From the NCBI GenBank assembly GCA_964398785.1, contig CAYNNQ010000006.1:29085-93084 (forward strand): a stretch of 64,000 bases of DNA, given 5' to 3'. This document shows, piece after piece, positions 51,488 through 60,710 of this stretch (the first letter of the stretch is position 1; every line of letters begins with the position of its first letter). The notes beneath the pieces were generated by a model. That model did no database searches, was not told the origin of the DNA, and saw nothing but the letters and a program-made list of their open reading frames with translations. The stretch is from CAYNNQ01 sp964398785. Lineage in GTDB: Bacteria > Desulfobacterota > Desulfovibrionia > Desulfovibrionales > Desulfonatronovibrionaceae. The position numbers and the translations under genes were made by a program.

Positions 51488-54016
51488 TTAAACCTCAAAA
51501 TACTGTTTTAATTTGATTACATCGGCCTGGTCCAGACCGAACGCCCCAAAAATACCCTGCAGGACAAAAAGAGGACTCATATAATCATGTCTCCAATCGA
51601 ACACTAGCTCCAGTCCACTGCCCTCGAAAGCGGAATCCAGAACCAGAGGACAGAGATCCACATTGCGCGTTTTTTTCTTTCCTTTCTTTTGCACCAAAAA
51701 AGAAGAACTTGTCCGGAAGTGTTCCCATCGTGCATCTATATCCAAGCCGTGGCCGGGTCTAAAATCAATCCTGTATTTTTCGGCCACCGGTTGTGCCTGG
51801 CGTTTACTCAGGTCAAGTTCCTGCACCCATGTTACTTTCAATCCGGAGGGCAAATCGTGGTTAATGCCGGATGTTATTTCTTGGGCTCCCACTTGCCTGC
51901 GGAAAAATATATCCAACCATTCGCATCTGCTTTGCACTCCAACCGGTAAAGCTCGGGAAAAAGACATAAGGGGCATGGGATGGTATCCGCGGGAAAAAGT
52001 CAAAGGGAGTTTGGCCCGCCGCATGGCCCTTTCCCACAGTCTCTGCATTTCCAGCTGGCTCAACCAGCGGGACATACCTGTTTTGGAATACCAAAGCCGC
52101 AGGTGCACTTCTTTATGTCCGGGCTGAACAGCATCGGTGCCTTTCTTTATAGTATCGGCCGCCTCCCAATTCGCCCTTTTTCCGGCGTCATGGACCACAG
52201 GGCGGATTTCCCCGCTCTTGCTCTGCCCCCTCAAGGTGGACTGACCTTCCTTGTGGTTGCATACTCCGCATCCGCCGCATTTTCCACTTCTGCAGTCCTC
52301 GGTGGGGACCCCTTTATATGCTTTGGCTCTCTCGGCCTGCAAAAATTTGCGAGTTACTCCTGCATTTAAATGATCCCCGGGCAGTGCCTGGTTCAAATCC
52401 CTACTTTGCAGATATTCGTTTATCTGTACATCATTGTTTTCCAGCACAGCCATCCAAGAATCAAAGGCCAGATGATCGCTCCAGCTAGTAAAAAAAAGGC
52501 TATTTTGGAATGCTTGCTTAATAACCGGGGCCAACTCCCGGCCTCCCCGGGAAAACAACCCTTCCAAAACGCTCATTTCCGGAAGTTGCCACTTAAGGTT
52601 CAACCATTTGTAGGGGCGACAAATCTTTTGAAGATAGCTGATCCGTTCTTTCATTTCCTCCAATCCCAGCTGTCTCTCCCACTGGAAAGGAGTATGGGTT
52701 TTGGGGACAAAAGGGGAGATGGAAGCAGTGATCCGAATCCGGCCTGCATTTTCCTCCGGAGCGCACCCCCTCACTTTGCGGCAAAGCTCCAAAATCCCGT
52801 CCAGATCAGCCTGTTCTTCGGTAGGCAAACCAATCATAAAATACAGTTTTACGGACTTCCATCCCCAGCGAAAGAGCCCCTGCACATGCTGCAGCAGATC
52901 ATCTTCCCCAATCCCTTTGTTGATCACATTACGCAATCGTTGGGTACCGGCCTCGGGAGCCAGGGTAATACCGGTTTGCCGGATACTGGCCATTAACCGC
53001 ATCATCTCTTCGCTAACAGACCCCGCCCGGACAGAAGGCAAAGCCAAGGATACTTGCTCGCTAGCGCAACGTGTATACACCTCGCTGAAAAGTTCAAAAA
53101 GGCGGGAATAGTCACCGGTGCTAAGCGACAAAAAAGAAATCTCTTCAAAACCGGTCTGATTCAGCCCCCCTTCTATATGGCTTAAAATCTGTTCGGGTGT
53201 ACGCTCCCGCACCGGCCTGTAGGTCATACCCGCATGACAGAAACGGCATCCCCGCGTGCATCCACGGGCAACCTCCACGCTCAATCTGTCGTGCACCGGT
53301 CTTCCGTAAGGGACTATTTGTTTTTCCGGAAAAGGTATGTGGGCAATATCGTTCACAACTGCTTTTTCCACTGCTTGTCTTTCAAAAAAGCTGCCGGAAG
53401 ACTTTTCCGGAAAAAATCCGGGAACGTAAACGCCGGGTATGGAAACAATCTCTCGTAAAAATCCCGAACGCGAAATTCCGAGTCTTTTACTTTCTTCCAA
53501 AAGCTCTGCAATACTGGGGAGGGATTCCTCTCCATCCCCCACAACCATAAAATCTACAAAGTCGGCCAGAGGTTCGGCGTTGAAAACGGCCCCGCCGCCG
53601 GCAGCCACCAGGGGATATCGTGCATCCCTTTCCCTGGATTCAAGGGGTATATGGGCCAAATCAAGCATATAAAGCACATTGGTATAACACAGTTCATGGG
53701 TAATGCTGAAGGCCACAAGATCGAAAGAGGAAACAGGGTGATCCGATTCCAGGGAGCACAAGGTGGTGTTACGTTCCCTTAAAATGCCGGCCACCTCCAG
53801 AGTAGGGGCAAAGACGCGTTCTGCCCAAAAATCTTCTTTTCTATTCAGACAATGGTATAGTATTTTCTGGCCAACATAGGCCATTCCCACATCATAAACA
53901 TCCGGGAAAGCCAAAGCGATACGGATATTTATATTTTCCGGTTTCTTGTGCACACTATTTATTTCATTACCCAAATAACGGCTGGGCTGGGGCAGATAAG
54001 GGAGAAGTTCTTTCAT
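51488..54016 (-). CDS. radical SAM protein (TIGR03960-like) fused to C-terminal DUF2344/TIGR03936 domain
   Basis: 842 residues. An N-terminal B12-binding-like region (residues ~30-190) has FPDVYDVGMAYVGQKILYHC. The radical SAM cluster motif is ARGCTRGCRFCHAG near residue 250, followed by ISFLSLSTGDYSRL. Residues ~590-605 are a Cys-rich CRSGKCGGCGVC patch. The last ~230 residues (LRLWYSKTGMSRWLSQLEMQ; FSRGYHPMPLMSFSRALPVG) form the DUF2344 domain often encoded next to RNase E/G. The reaction is unknown; a tRNA or rRNA modification role is often suspected. Confidence 0.85.
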   Translation of the reverse strand: MKELLPYLPQPSRYLGNEINSVHKKPENINIRIALAFPDVYDVGMAYVGQKILYHCLNRKEDFWAERVFAPTLEVAGILRERNTTLCSLESDHPVSSFDLVAFSITHELCYTNVLYMLDLAHIPLESRERDARYPLVAAGGGAVFNAEPLADFVDFMVVGDGEESLPSIAELLEESKRLGISRSGFLREIVSIPGVYVPGFFPEKSSGSFFERQAVEKAVVNDIAHIPFPEKQIVPYGRPVHDRLSVEVARGCTRGCRFCHAGMTYRPVRERTPEQILSHIEGGLNQTGFEEISFLSLSTGDYSRLFELFSEVYTRCASEQVSLALPSVRAGSVSEEMMRLMASIRQTGITLAPEAGTQRLRNVINKGIGEDDLLQHVQGLFRWGWKSVKLYFMIGLPTEEQADLDGILELCRKVRGCAPEENAGRIRITASISPFVPKTHTPFQWERQLGLEEMKERISYLQKICRPYKWLNLKWQLPEMSVLEGLFSRGGRELAPVIKQAFQNSLFFTSWSDHLAFDSWMAVLENNDVQINEYLQSRDLNQALPGDHLNAGVTRKFLQAERAKAYKGVPTEDCRSGKCGGCGVCNHKEGQSTLRGQSKSGEIRPVVHDAGKRANWEAADTIKKGTDAVQPGHKEVHLRLWYSKTGMSRWLSQLEMQRLWERAMRRAKLPLTFSRGYHPMPLMSFSRALPVGVQSRCEWLDIFFRRQVGAQEITSGINHDLPSGLKVTWVQELDLSKRQAQPVAEKYRIDFRPGHGLDIDARWEHFRTSSSFLVQKKGKKKTRNVDLCPLVLDSAFEGSGLELVFDWRHDYMSPLFVLQGIFGAFGLDQADVIKLKQYFEV

Positions 54017-54143
54017 CGCGATTGCAAGTGTTTATATTAAAATAACTGATTGTCCGAGCAGGTTACCGGATACAGGGAGCCAAACATATTTTTAACCTTT
54101 AGCCATCCCTGCGCTCGTTTTCTTTGCTTCCGGCCCAAGGCCC

Positions 54144-54178
54144 GAAAAATAAACGGGCAAGCCCTCGGGCCTGCCCGT
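54144..54178 (-). terminator. intrinsic terminator after the Sm-like gene
   Basis: ACGGGCA (54153-54159) and TGCCCGT (54172-54178) form a 7-bp GC-rich stem; read on the minus strand it is followed by TTTATTTTT. It lies 50 bases past the 118-residue gene. Confidence 0.7.
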
Positions 54179-54227
54179 AAATAGATCCTCTCGACTAAGA
54201 CAAACGGCTTATGGGAAAAAGCCAAAA

Positions 54228-54584
54228 TTATTTCAAAAATTTACTCATATCGGAGACATTACCCCCCTGACCGGCCATATTTTCCAAATCTTTCAAGGCG
54301 CTAGCCGAAGAAATGGTCAAATTACTGGAGGCTTCGGTATATTTCTCCATTATTTCCTGGGGGATGGTCTGGTATTCAAAAAGGATGTGCCTACCGTCAA
54401 TCTCCCCGCCGATCTCATTGTCAAAAGGATAACCGAAGGGAAGTAGAGCCATCTGTACCCCTCCCTGCTGAGAGGGAATCATTTGCAGGTTGGCTGGCTC
54501 TATTATTTTATTGTTTTCCTCGTCCCATTTCCCCAAGGCCATATCCCCGTTAACCAGCTTGAACAATTTGATATCTTGAGCCAT
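54228..54584 (-). CDS. hypothetical protein with Sm-like N-terminal strand pattern
   Basis: 118 residues, good SD (AGGAGG) before the ATG. The N-terminus IKLFKLVNGDMALGKWDEEN followed by KIIEPANLQMIPSQQGG and MALLPFGYPF reads like the short-barrel pattern of Sm-like proteins in some phages and Desulfovibrio relatives (strand, VxGD turn, long strand, hydrophobic strand). The C-terminus is polar and helical. I do not recognise a characterised family. It is monocistronic with its own terminator. Confidence 0.7.
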   Translation of the reverse strand: MAQDIKLFKLVNGDMALGKWDEENNKIIEPANLQMIPSQQGGVQMALLPFGYPFDNEIGGEIDGRHILFEYQTIPQEIMEKYTEASSNLTISSASALKDLENMAGQGGNVSDMSKFLK

Positions 54585-54690
54585 TTATAATCCTCCTGTA
54601 TAAATTATCTTTTAAACTATTGAATCTAATGCCTGAATCTTATACTGTCAAGAAAGCCCGGGAGGCAAAACAGACTTAAGGAGAATCGAT

Positions 54691-55248
54691 ATGAATCCCC
54701 TGGATATATTTATCATCGCAGTATTGGCATTTTTCTTTTTTCGGGGTATTTTTCGCGGACTTGTGCGGGAAATTTCCTCAATAGTAGGCCTTGTTCTGGG
54801 CTTTTTCCTGGCCAACACCTATTATCCGCAACTGGTTCCCACGTTTACCAAGTTGCTTTCCAATAGCGACTATGCCTCGATAGTCAGCTACCTTCTGATC
54901 TTTTTCGGAACGATGTTTGGGGTACTTTTAATCAGCGTAGCCCTGCGCAGTATTCTTCAGCTGGCCATGCTCGGCTGGCTTGATCGGGTCGGGGGAGGGG
55001 GATTAGGATTCATCAAGGCAGCCCTTATCTGTAGCATTACCCTTTTGATACTCACTTCATTTATGCCTGCAGATACCGGATTTATTCAAGATTCCAAACT
55101 AGCTCCTTATGTGAATCAAATGAACAGAAGCATAGTCCGTTTCGTCCCGAATGATCTCAAACAGAGATTTTCGGATAAAAAAAAGGATTTCGGGTCTTTC
55201 TGGGAGAATGAAATCATGGACAAAGTCAAACCGCAAGGACAAAGCTAA
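54691..55248 (+). CDS. CvpA-family inner-membrane protein
   Basis: 185 residues with about four membrane spans: residues ~5-22, 28-48, 65-88 and 103-125. The motif FFFRGIFRGLVREISSIVGLVLG is the CvpA hallmark. In enterobacteria CvpA is tied to colicin V production and resistance to bile acids; its function is unclear. It is followed by mazG with a TAATTG junction, so the two are coupled. Confidence 0.85.
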   Translation: MNPLDIFIIAVLAFFFFRGIFRGLVREISSIVGLVLGFFLANTYYPQLVPTFTKLLSNSDYASIVSYLLIFFGTMFGVLLISVALRSILQLAMLGWLDRVGGGGLGFIKAALICSITLLILTSFMPADTGFIQDSKLAPYVNQMNRSIVRFVPNDLKQRFSDKKKDFGSFWENEIMDKVKPQGQS

Positions 55249-56028
55249 TTGAATACGGAAGAAAGGCTTATATCAATAATCGATACATTGATCGGTCCAG
55301 ATGGCTGCCCATGGGATAGAGAACAGACTCCGCAGACACTTGCAGACTATCTTGTTGAGGAAACATTCGAACTTGTTTCCGCAATCCGGGCCCAGGATGC
55401 GCAGGAAGTTCAGGAGGAAATGGGTGACGTCTTTTTCCTGCTTTTCTTTATTTGTGTCCTCTACAGGGAAAACTTCCACGTGGGGGATATCCTTGATAAT
55501 AGCGCCGCCAAAATGATTAGAAGGCATCCCCACGTTTTTGGGGAGACTTCTGTGCAAACCCAGGAAGAGATCTCCGCCAATTGGGAAAAAATCAAAAAAA
55601 GAGAAAAAAACAACGCAAGCAAACAAGACAGGATATTCGCCTCTTTGCCCCGGGATCTGCCTCCCTTGATAAAGGCCTACCGCCTTAACTCCAAAGCAGC
55701 CCGTAGCGATTTTACCTGGCCTAATACAGAGGAAGTGGGACATAAACTAAGCGAAGAATGGGAGGAATGGGAAAAAGCGCTGTATTCAGGAGACCGAGAG
55801 AAAATGGAAGAAGAGCTTGGGGATTTTTTATTCACACTCACCGAATACGCTAGAAGACATAATATAAAACTCAATACCGCCTTGGACAAAAGCAATCACA
55901 AATTTTTGAGCCGCTTTGAGCTTATGGAAGATTTGGCCCAGCAAAATAAAACCCCTTTTTCCGAAGTGGGCCGAGAAGAAAAAGAGGCCTTGTGGGCCGA
56001 GGCCAAAGGAAGAGAAAACTGGAGTTGA
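55249..56028 (+). CDS. mazG: nucleoside triphosphate pyrophosphohydrolase MazG
   Basis: 259 residues from a TTG that overlaps the cvpA stop. MazG cleaves NTPs, including aberrant ones, to NMP and pyrophosphate. The two MazG-like domains are present: LIGPDGCPWDREQTPQTLADY, the metal-binding EExxE/ExxD set in YLVEETFELVSAI and EEMGDVFFLLFF; then KLSEEWEEWEKALYSG and EEELGDFLFTLTEYARRHN. Length equals E. coli MazG. Confidence 0.95.
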   Translation: MNTEERLISIIDTLIGPDGCPWDREQTPQTLADYLVEETFELVSAIRAQDAQEVQEEMGDVFFLLFFICVLYRENFHVGDILDNSAAKMIRRHPHVFGETSVQTQEEISANWEKIKKREKNNASKQDRIFASLPRDLPPLIKAYRLNSKAARSDFTWPNTEEVGHKLSEEWEEWEKALYSGDREKMEEELGDFLFTLTEYARRHNIKLNTALDKSNHKFLSRFELMEDLAQQNKTPFSEVGREEKEALWAEAKGRENWS

Positions 56029-56139
56029 CCAACATAAAGCATTGCCAATTGGGTTAAGCGAAAATGCCTGGGGAAATAGACCGAAAGGGCTTGATCAAAA
56101 AAAGCTCAGGGCACTTGACTTTCCCAAGACCTGGCAAAG

Positions 56140-56796
56140 TCATTCCATACGGGAAAGAATAGCCCGAAAGACTTCTTCAACGTCTTTGTCCCCCGTATCT
56201 ATGAGCACTGCATCTCCCGCCGGACGTAAAGGAGAAACCTCGCGGTTGCGATCCTGCTCGTCACGTTCGGCTAATGCACGGGCAATTTCGTGCGGATCCT
56301 CACCATAACCCATTTCTCGTAATTGGCTATATCTGCGTTCCGCCCGGACCAGGGGTGAGGCCTCCAGAAAAAATTTATGCTGCGCTCCGGGAAAAACTAC
56401 CGTCCCCATGTCCCGACCTTCGGCGACCATGGAGTTGTCCTTCCCCAATTCCTGCTGGGATCTTTTAAGGGCTTCACGCACAGCAGGCAACTTGGCCATA
56501 TTCGATGCCCAACGAGCCACATCTTCAGTACGGATTTTCTCCCCCAGCACCTCACCGTTCAAAACCACCTGGGTATTTTCCCCGGATCCTTGCAATTCGA
56601 ATTCAAGCCCCTCCAGGGCCTTCATTAGCATACTCTCATCCCAATCCCAGGCACCATCGCCCAAATACCAGGCCAGACCGCGAAACATGGCCCCGGTATC
56701 CAGGTACGCCGCCCCAGCATGAGCAGCAATTTTCTTAGCCAGGGTTGTTTTCCCAACACCGGCGGGTCCATCTATGGTTATCACTCTAGCCGGCAT
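56140..56796 (-). CDS. cmk: cytidylate kinase
   Basis: 218 residues. The P-loop is TIDGPAGVGKTTLAKKIA near the N-terminus, with AAYLDTGAMFRGLAW for the substrate. Later motifs are VAEGRDMGTVVFPGAQHKFFLEA and RAERRYSQL, DEQDRNREVSPLRPAGDAVLIDTG. It phosphorylates CMP and dCMP. The gene overlaps the end of hisC by 11 bases, so the two are cotranscribed. Confidence 0.95.
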   Translation of the reverse strand: MPARVITIDGPAGVGKTTLAKKIAAHAGAAYLDTGAMFRGLAWYLGDGAWDWDESMLMKALEGLEFELQGSGENTQVVLNGEVLGEKIRTEDVARWASNMAKLPAVREALKRSQQELGKDNSMVAEGRDMGTVVFPGAQHKFFLEASPLVRAERRYSQLREMGYGEDPHEIARALAERDEQDRNREVSPLRPAGDAVLIDTGDKDVEEVFRAILSRME

Positions 56797-57889
56797 GGAT
56801 TATCTCTCGCATAGAAAAAACAAACCGTTCATTTTCCCATTCGGTCCCAACGCTGACCCGCAAGGAGTCCGCAAAACCATAACTATCCAGGGGGCGGACA
56901 ATTATCCCCCGTTCCAGGAGTCCCCGGAAAACTGCGCGGCCAGAAAGCGGCGGAGTAAACATAATAAAATTCGCCTGAGAAGGCCATACCCGGCATCCCA
57001 AATCCTCAAGATGACCTTGCAGATATTCGCGCCCCGCAAGGACCACTCGCCGGGTCTCCGCATAAAAATCCCCGTCTCTGAGGGCTGCCTGTCCGGCTTG
57101 GTCCGCCAATATGTTCACGCTAAAGGGCAACTTCACCCGCAGCAGGCAATCAGCCAGATCTTCGGGCATCACCCCGTATCCGAGCCGCATTCCAGCCAGT
57201 CCGAAAAGCTTGGAAAAAGTCCTTAAAACTACCACATTCCCCAACTTCTCCAGCTGGGGGATAACGGATATCCTGTTTACATCCCTTGCAAAATCCGCAT
57301 AAGCTTCGTCTACGATCAAGGCACAACCGGCGGGCAGCTTTTGGGCCAAATGGACTATTTCTTCGGAAAAGACGGAGTATCCGGAAGGATTATCCGGATT
57401 GGTCACAAATACAATCCGGGTATATTCATCAGTCAAATCCAACAATTTCTCCCAGTCAAAACAAAGGGAACTATCCAGTTCAGCCTGACGGAATTCCACT
57501 CCGGATAAGCGGGACTGCAAAGAATAAATGCTGAAACAGGGAGAAAAAGCGCAGATATTGTCCACTCCGGGTCTGGCCAGGATGCGAATCAATGCATCAA
57601 TTATCTCGTCCGAGCCGTTGCCGGGGACAATACAAGTAGAGGGTATACCCAGAAAAGAGGCCAGAGCTTTGCGTAGCTCGGGATTTCCGGAACGCGGATA
57701 GCGGAAAGCAAACTCCGCATTGCTGGCCAAGGAATCGCGTACAACCGGAGAGGTGCCAAGTGGATTCTCGTTGCTGGCCATTTTAATCACTTGGGACAAA
57801 CCGTATTTCTCTTTGATCTCTTCAATGGAGAGTCCGGGCGAATATGAGTCGAGTCCTCTTGCCTGGGGCACTACTTGTATTCCATGCAT
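56786..57889 (-). CDS. hisC: histidinol-phosphate aminotransferase
   Basis: 367 residues from the ATG at 57889; a GTG four codons upstream is equally possible, as neither has a strong SD. PLP enzyme of histidine synthesis. Motifs are KMASNENPLGTSPVV, YPRSGNPELRKALA, GNGSDEIIDALIRIL, the FVTNPDNPSGY substrate turn, LIVDEAYADFA and the PLP lysine in RTFSKLFGLAGMRLGYG. The 14-bp inverted repeat of family 3 lies ~90 bases upstream. Confidence 0.93.
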   Translation of the reverse strand: MHGIQVVPQARGLDSYSPGLSIEEIKEKYGLSQVIKMASNENPLGTSPVVRDSLASNAEFAFRYPRSGNPELRKALASFLGIPSTCIVPGNGSDEIIDALIRILARPGVDNICAFSPCFSIYSLQSRLSGVEFRQAELDSSLCFDWEKLLDLTDEYTRIVFVTNPDNPSGYSVFSEEIVHLAQKLPAGCALIVDEAYADFARDVNRISVIPQLEKLGNVVVLRTFSKLFGLAGMRLGYGVMPEDLADCLLRVKLPFSVNILADQAGQAALRDGDFYAETRRVVLAGREYLQGHLEDLGCRVWPSQANFIMFTPPLSGRAVFRGLLERGIIVRPLDSYGFADSLRVSVGTEWENERFVFSMREIIHAG

Positions 57890-57981
57890 TGCACATACCA
57901 CTTTTTTTTACTTTGCAAATTAAAACAGCCCTTTTCAGGGCCGCCTTGAATTTGAGATTGGGACACAGGGATGGATCCTTC

Positions 57982-58063
57982 TTCGCCTGATCCTTGCCGG
58001 TACTCAAATTTATGTTTTGAACGCCGGCCCTTTCGCTAAAAGCATTTAAAAGGATCAGGCGAA
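57982..58063. repeat. repeat family 3, copy c, bounded by a 14-bp perfect inverted repeat
   Basis: TTCGCCTGATCCTT (57982-57995) and AAGGATCAGGCGAA (58050-58063) are exact inverted repeats around 54 bp. Read on the minus strand the interior resembles 40290-40380 and 42255-42325 (CCTTTTAAATGCTTTTAGCG then CCGGCGTTCAAAAC). It lies in the 260-bp gap upstream of hisC. Confidence 0.6.
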
Positions 58064-58150
58064 AAAATCCACAGCTAACTTCAAGAATTGAGTATAAGTA
58101 CACTCAGCAGTTCGACAATGCGTAATTTTCCCGGGAAGCAATGCCGTCTC

Positions 58151-58432
58151 TCATCCCAGGGCATTAATCTGGCGATCAAATCCCCGGTCCGCGCTCATGC
58201 GCCGCAAAAATATCCCCAGCGGGATCTCCGGATCATTGCGGACATCCCGGTTTGCCCACACCGGAGTAACTTCCACCTGTCCCCATTGCTCTCCCTGCAC
58301 AGTGACATTAAGATTGATGGTCTCCCCCAGGTTGATCCTGGTTGAGGCCGGCAGCAAAAAACCGTCCTGCCCCAAAAAATCATTTCTCCAAGAGCGTTTG
58401 AATTCCTTTATGTTCACGAATTTCAGCTGCAC
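58151..58432 (-). CDS. small PilZ-like protein at the end of the pil operon
   Basis: 93 residues. The pattern GQDGFLLPASTRINLGETIN, VEVTPVWANRD and IPLGIFLRRM follows the beta-barrel of PilZ (TIGR02266-like) domains. The RxxxR and D/NxSxxG c-di-GMP motifs are absent, so nucleotide binding is doubtful. It starts ten bases after pilQ on the same strand. An assembly role in pilus function is plausible by position. The family call is tentative. Confidence 0.45.
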   Translation of the reverse strand: MQLKFVNIKEFKRSWRNDFLGQDGFLLPASTRINLGETINLNVTVQGEQWGQVEVTPVWANRDVRNDPEIPLGIFLRRMSADRGFDRQINALG

Positions 58433-58442
58433 TTCATTTCCC

Positions 58443-60710
58443 TTATATTATCTTGGGCCGAATAAAGATAAGCAATTCATTCTTATTGTGACTTTTCTCC
58501 TCGCTCTTAAAGAGCCAGCCCAATCCGGGCACATCGCCTAAGCCAGGCACTTTACTCTCATTGCGGGTTTTGCTTATCTCTCGTACCCCTCCGATAACCA
58601 AAGTCTCCCCGTTATCCACAATAAGCTTCGTCTTGGTCGCCTTGGTATTTATATTTTTACTACCTCCACCGACTGGTGTATCATTGGTTATGTCCAGGTC
58701 CAAAAGCAATTTGTCGTCCGGGGTAATCTGCGGGGTGACCTTAAGAGACAAAGCGGCTTCTACATATTCAGTCGTTGTGCCTCCGCCTTCGGCTTTCCCG
58801 GAGGTGGCAATCTGGGTGCCTTGGGTTATCTCCGCCTGCTCATTGTTCAGAGTAACTACGCGTGGAGAGGATATAGTCCGGGAAAGGCCCTTGGTCTCCC
58901 CAAGCTTAAGTTGGGCATCCAGTGTAAAAAGATCCACCCCGGCAATTTTGGCCATATTCCCGGCAATATCCAGCCCCGGGGTATTGGGCAAATTTATGCT
59001 TTTTGTAGTAACCCCCCCACCCTTTTGGTATTTTCCCTGCTTGTTGTAACTGTCAGGAAAAGTACTCGTCCCTTCGGGACTGATTGTCGGACCCTGTTTC
59101 CCGCCGTAGTAGGATTGCGTAGGATAATTATAGGACCAGTTCAGCCCAACTGCCCGGGTAAAGGAATCCGTAGCATAAACAATACGTGCTTCTATTAGTA
59201 CTTGCCTTTCCGCTCGATCCAGCTTCTGGATAACGGATTTTATTTTCACCAGATTCTCCGGTACATCGGAAACAATGAGCATATTGGTCCGGGAATCACT
59301 GCTGACCTGCCCTTTGTCCGAAAGAAACTGCTCGACATTTTCCACCAATTTCCCCGCCTCGGTATAATTCACTTGGATATATTCGGTGGTCGGCTCCTGC
59401 AATTCCTTCATGCTCTGCCGGGCCTGCAGTTCAGCCTGTTTGGACCTTCTAAGCTGCTCCAGCTCCTGCTCCCTTTTCTGAGCCGTGGTTATCCGTAAAA
59501 TATTCTCTTTCTGGACCTTGACCAGATTTTTTTGGAGTAAAACCAGGTCCAAGGCCTGTTTCCAGGGGACTTTTTTCAGTCGCAGAGAGATAGTCCCTTG
59601 TACCCCTTGGTCAATTATCAGATTATAATCCTTTACCGCAGCGATAAGCCGAAGCACATGCTCCACGTCCGCATCCTGCAAGTCCAGGGATATTTTCTTG
59701 CCCGTATAGTCCTTTTGCATATTCGGAAACAGGGTATCCATATTATCCCCGGGCTGCTTGTCTTTGTCCGCTACCTTCCGCGTAGCGTTCCCCTTCTTCC
59801 GAGCACTCTTCGGCTTCGTCGACTTCTGGCCTCCCTTCAGTTCCGCGGTGCCCGCCCTGCTTTTAAAAAGCAGATCCAATCTGTTGGAGTCCTTTCTGTC
59901 CACCTGCATGGGGACCCGTTTTTGCACGGAAAAAACTATCCGGGCTGTCCCTTCCTTGTTCTGAGCCAGCGCCGACTCTATGTGGGAACCGTATTTGTGC
60001 AGGCGATACAGCTTGGCTACTGCCGGATCTATCCGGGCATCCGGAAAAGTAACCACAATTTTATCCCCCGGACTTTTTTGGGGTTCAAAATTCAGCCTCC
60101 CGTCCGCGGATATTTGTGTATGGACAAAATCTTTCTCATCTGCATAGAAATCAATCCCGGTAATCCGGATATTTTCTACGGGCTTTTTAAAAGAATCCCC
60201 TTGAACCTGGCTTTCTTGCACTCCTTTTTCCGCCCTTCGGGAAGTCCTCTTGGCCAGAAGCAGCTTAATCTCCTCCGGTTCGGGGCGGGAAAGTAAAAAT
60301 TGCACCGGTGAACTCAGAAAAAAGTGCATTTTTTTTGTCTCTCCCGCAGCAGAAGGGACTCGCTTTGTTTCCCTGATCAAATCGGAAGAAACAGTATCAA
60401 ACACCTCAAAGGCGGGGACCGCCGGAGAAAAGGTCAACACCAGTTCTTTTTCCCCACGCATTTTCGGGGACACTGTAGTCCCCTGAGTCACCGGCAGAAA
60501 TACAATGTTTTTTTTCCCTTTCACCTGAATCCGGGCCTTTGTTGCGGCAGCGGACTCAACATCCTCCATTTCCTGGTCCAATTGCGGCTTTTGTTCCTGA
60601 TTGGCTACTTCCCTGCCATTTTTTGTTTTAGCTGCACAACCGGCAAGCACGGCAAGACAAAGGACCGCCAACACAAACGGAACAGGACTAATTGTTCTTA
60701 TTCTCTTCAT
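58443..60710 (-). CDS. pilQ: type IV pilus secretin PilQ (lipoprotein form)
   Basis: 755 residues from the ATG at 60710, which has AAGGTG upstream. The leader ends in LAGC, so it is lipidated. An AMIN-type N-terminal domain is followed by a Lys-rich linker, a secretin/TonB N-domain (ISLDLQDADVEHVLRLIAAV), an N1 domain and the C-terminal secretin core (GQVSSDSRTNMLIVSDVPEN; VPGLGDVPGLGWLFKS; NELLIFIRPKII). It forms the outer-membrane pore. It overlaps pilP by 23 bases. Confidence 0.95.
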   Translation of the reverse strand: MKRIRTISPVPFVLAVLCLAVLAGCAAKTKNGREVANQEQKPQLDQEMEDVESAAATKARIQVKGKKNIVFLPVTQGTTVSPKMRGEKELVLTFSPAVPAFEVFDTVSSDLIRETKRVPSAAGETKKMHFFLSSPVQFLLSRPEPEEIKLLLAKRTSRRAEKGVQESQVQGDSFKKPVENIRITGIDFYADEKDFVHTQISADGRLNFEPQKSPGDKIVVTFPDARIDPAVAKLYRLHKYGSHIESALAQNKEGTARIVFSVQKRVPMQVDRKDSNRLDLLFKSRAGTAELKGGQKSTKPKSARKKGNATRKVADKDKQPGDNMDTLFPNMQKDYTGKKISLDLQDADVEHVLRLIAAVKDYNLIIDQGVQGTISLRLKKVPWKQALDLVLLQKNLVKVQKENILRITTAQKREQELEQLRRSKQAELQARQSMKELQEPTTEYIQVNYTEAGKLVENVEQFLSDKGQVSSDSRTNMLIVSDVPENLVKIKSVIQKLDRAERQVLIEARIVYATDSFTRAVGLNWSYNYPTQSYYGGKQGPTISPEGTSTFPDSYNKQGKYQKGGGVTTKSINLPNTPGLDIAGNMAKIAGVDLFTLDAQLKLGETKGLSRTISSPRVVTLNNEQAEITQGTQIATSGKAEGGGTTTEYVEAALSLKVTPQITPDDKLLLDLDITNDTPVGGGSKNINTKATKTKLIVDNGETLVIGGVREISKTRNESKVPGLGDVPGLGWLFKSEEKSHNKNELLIFIRPKII

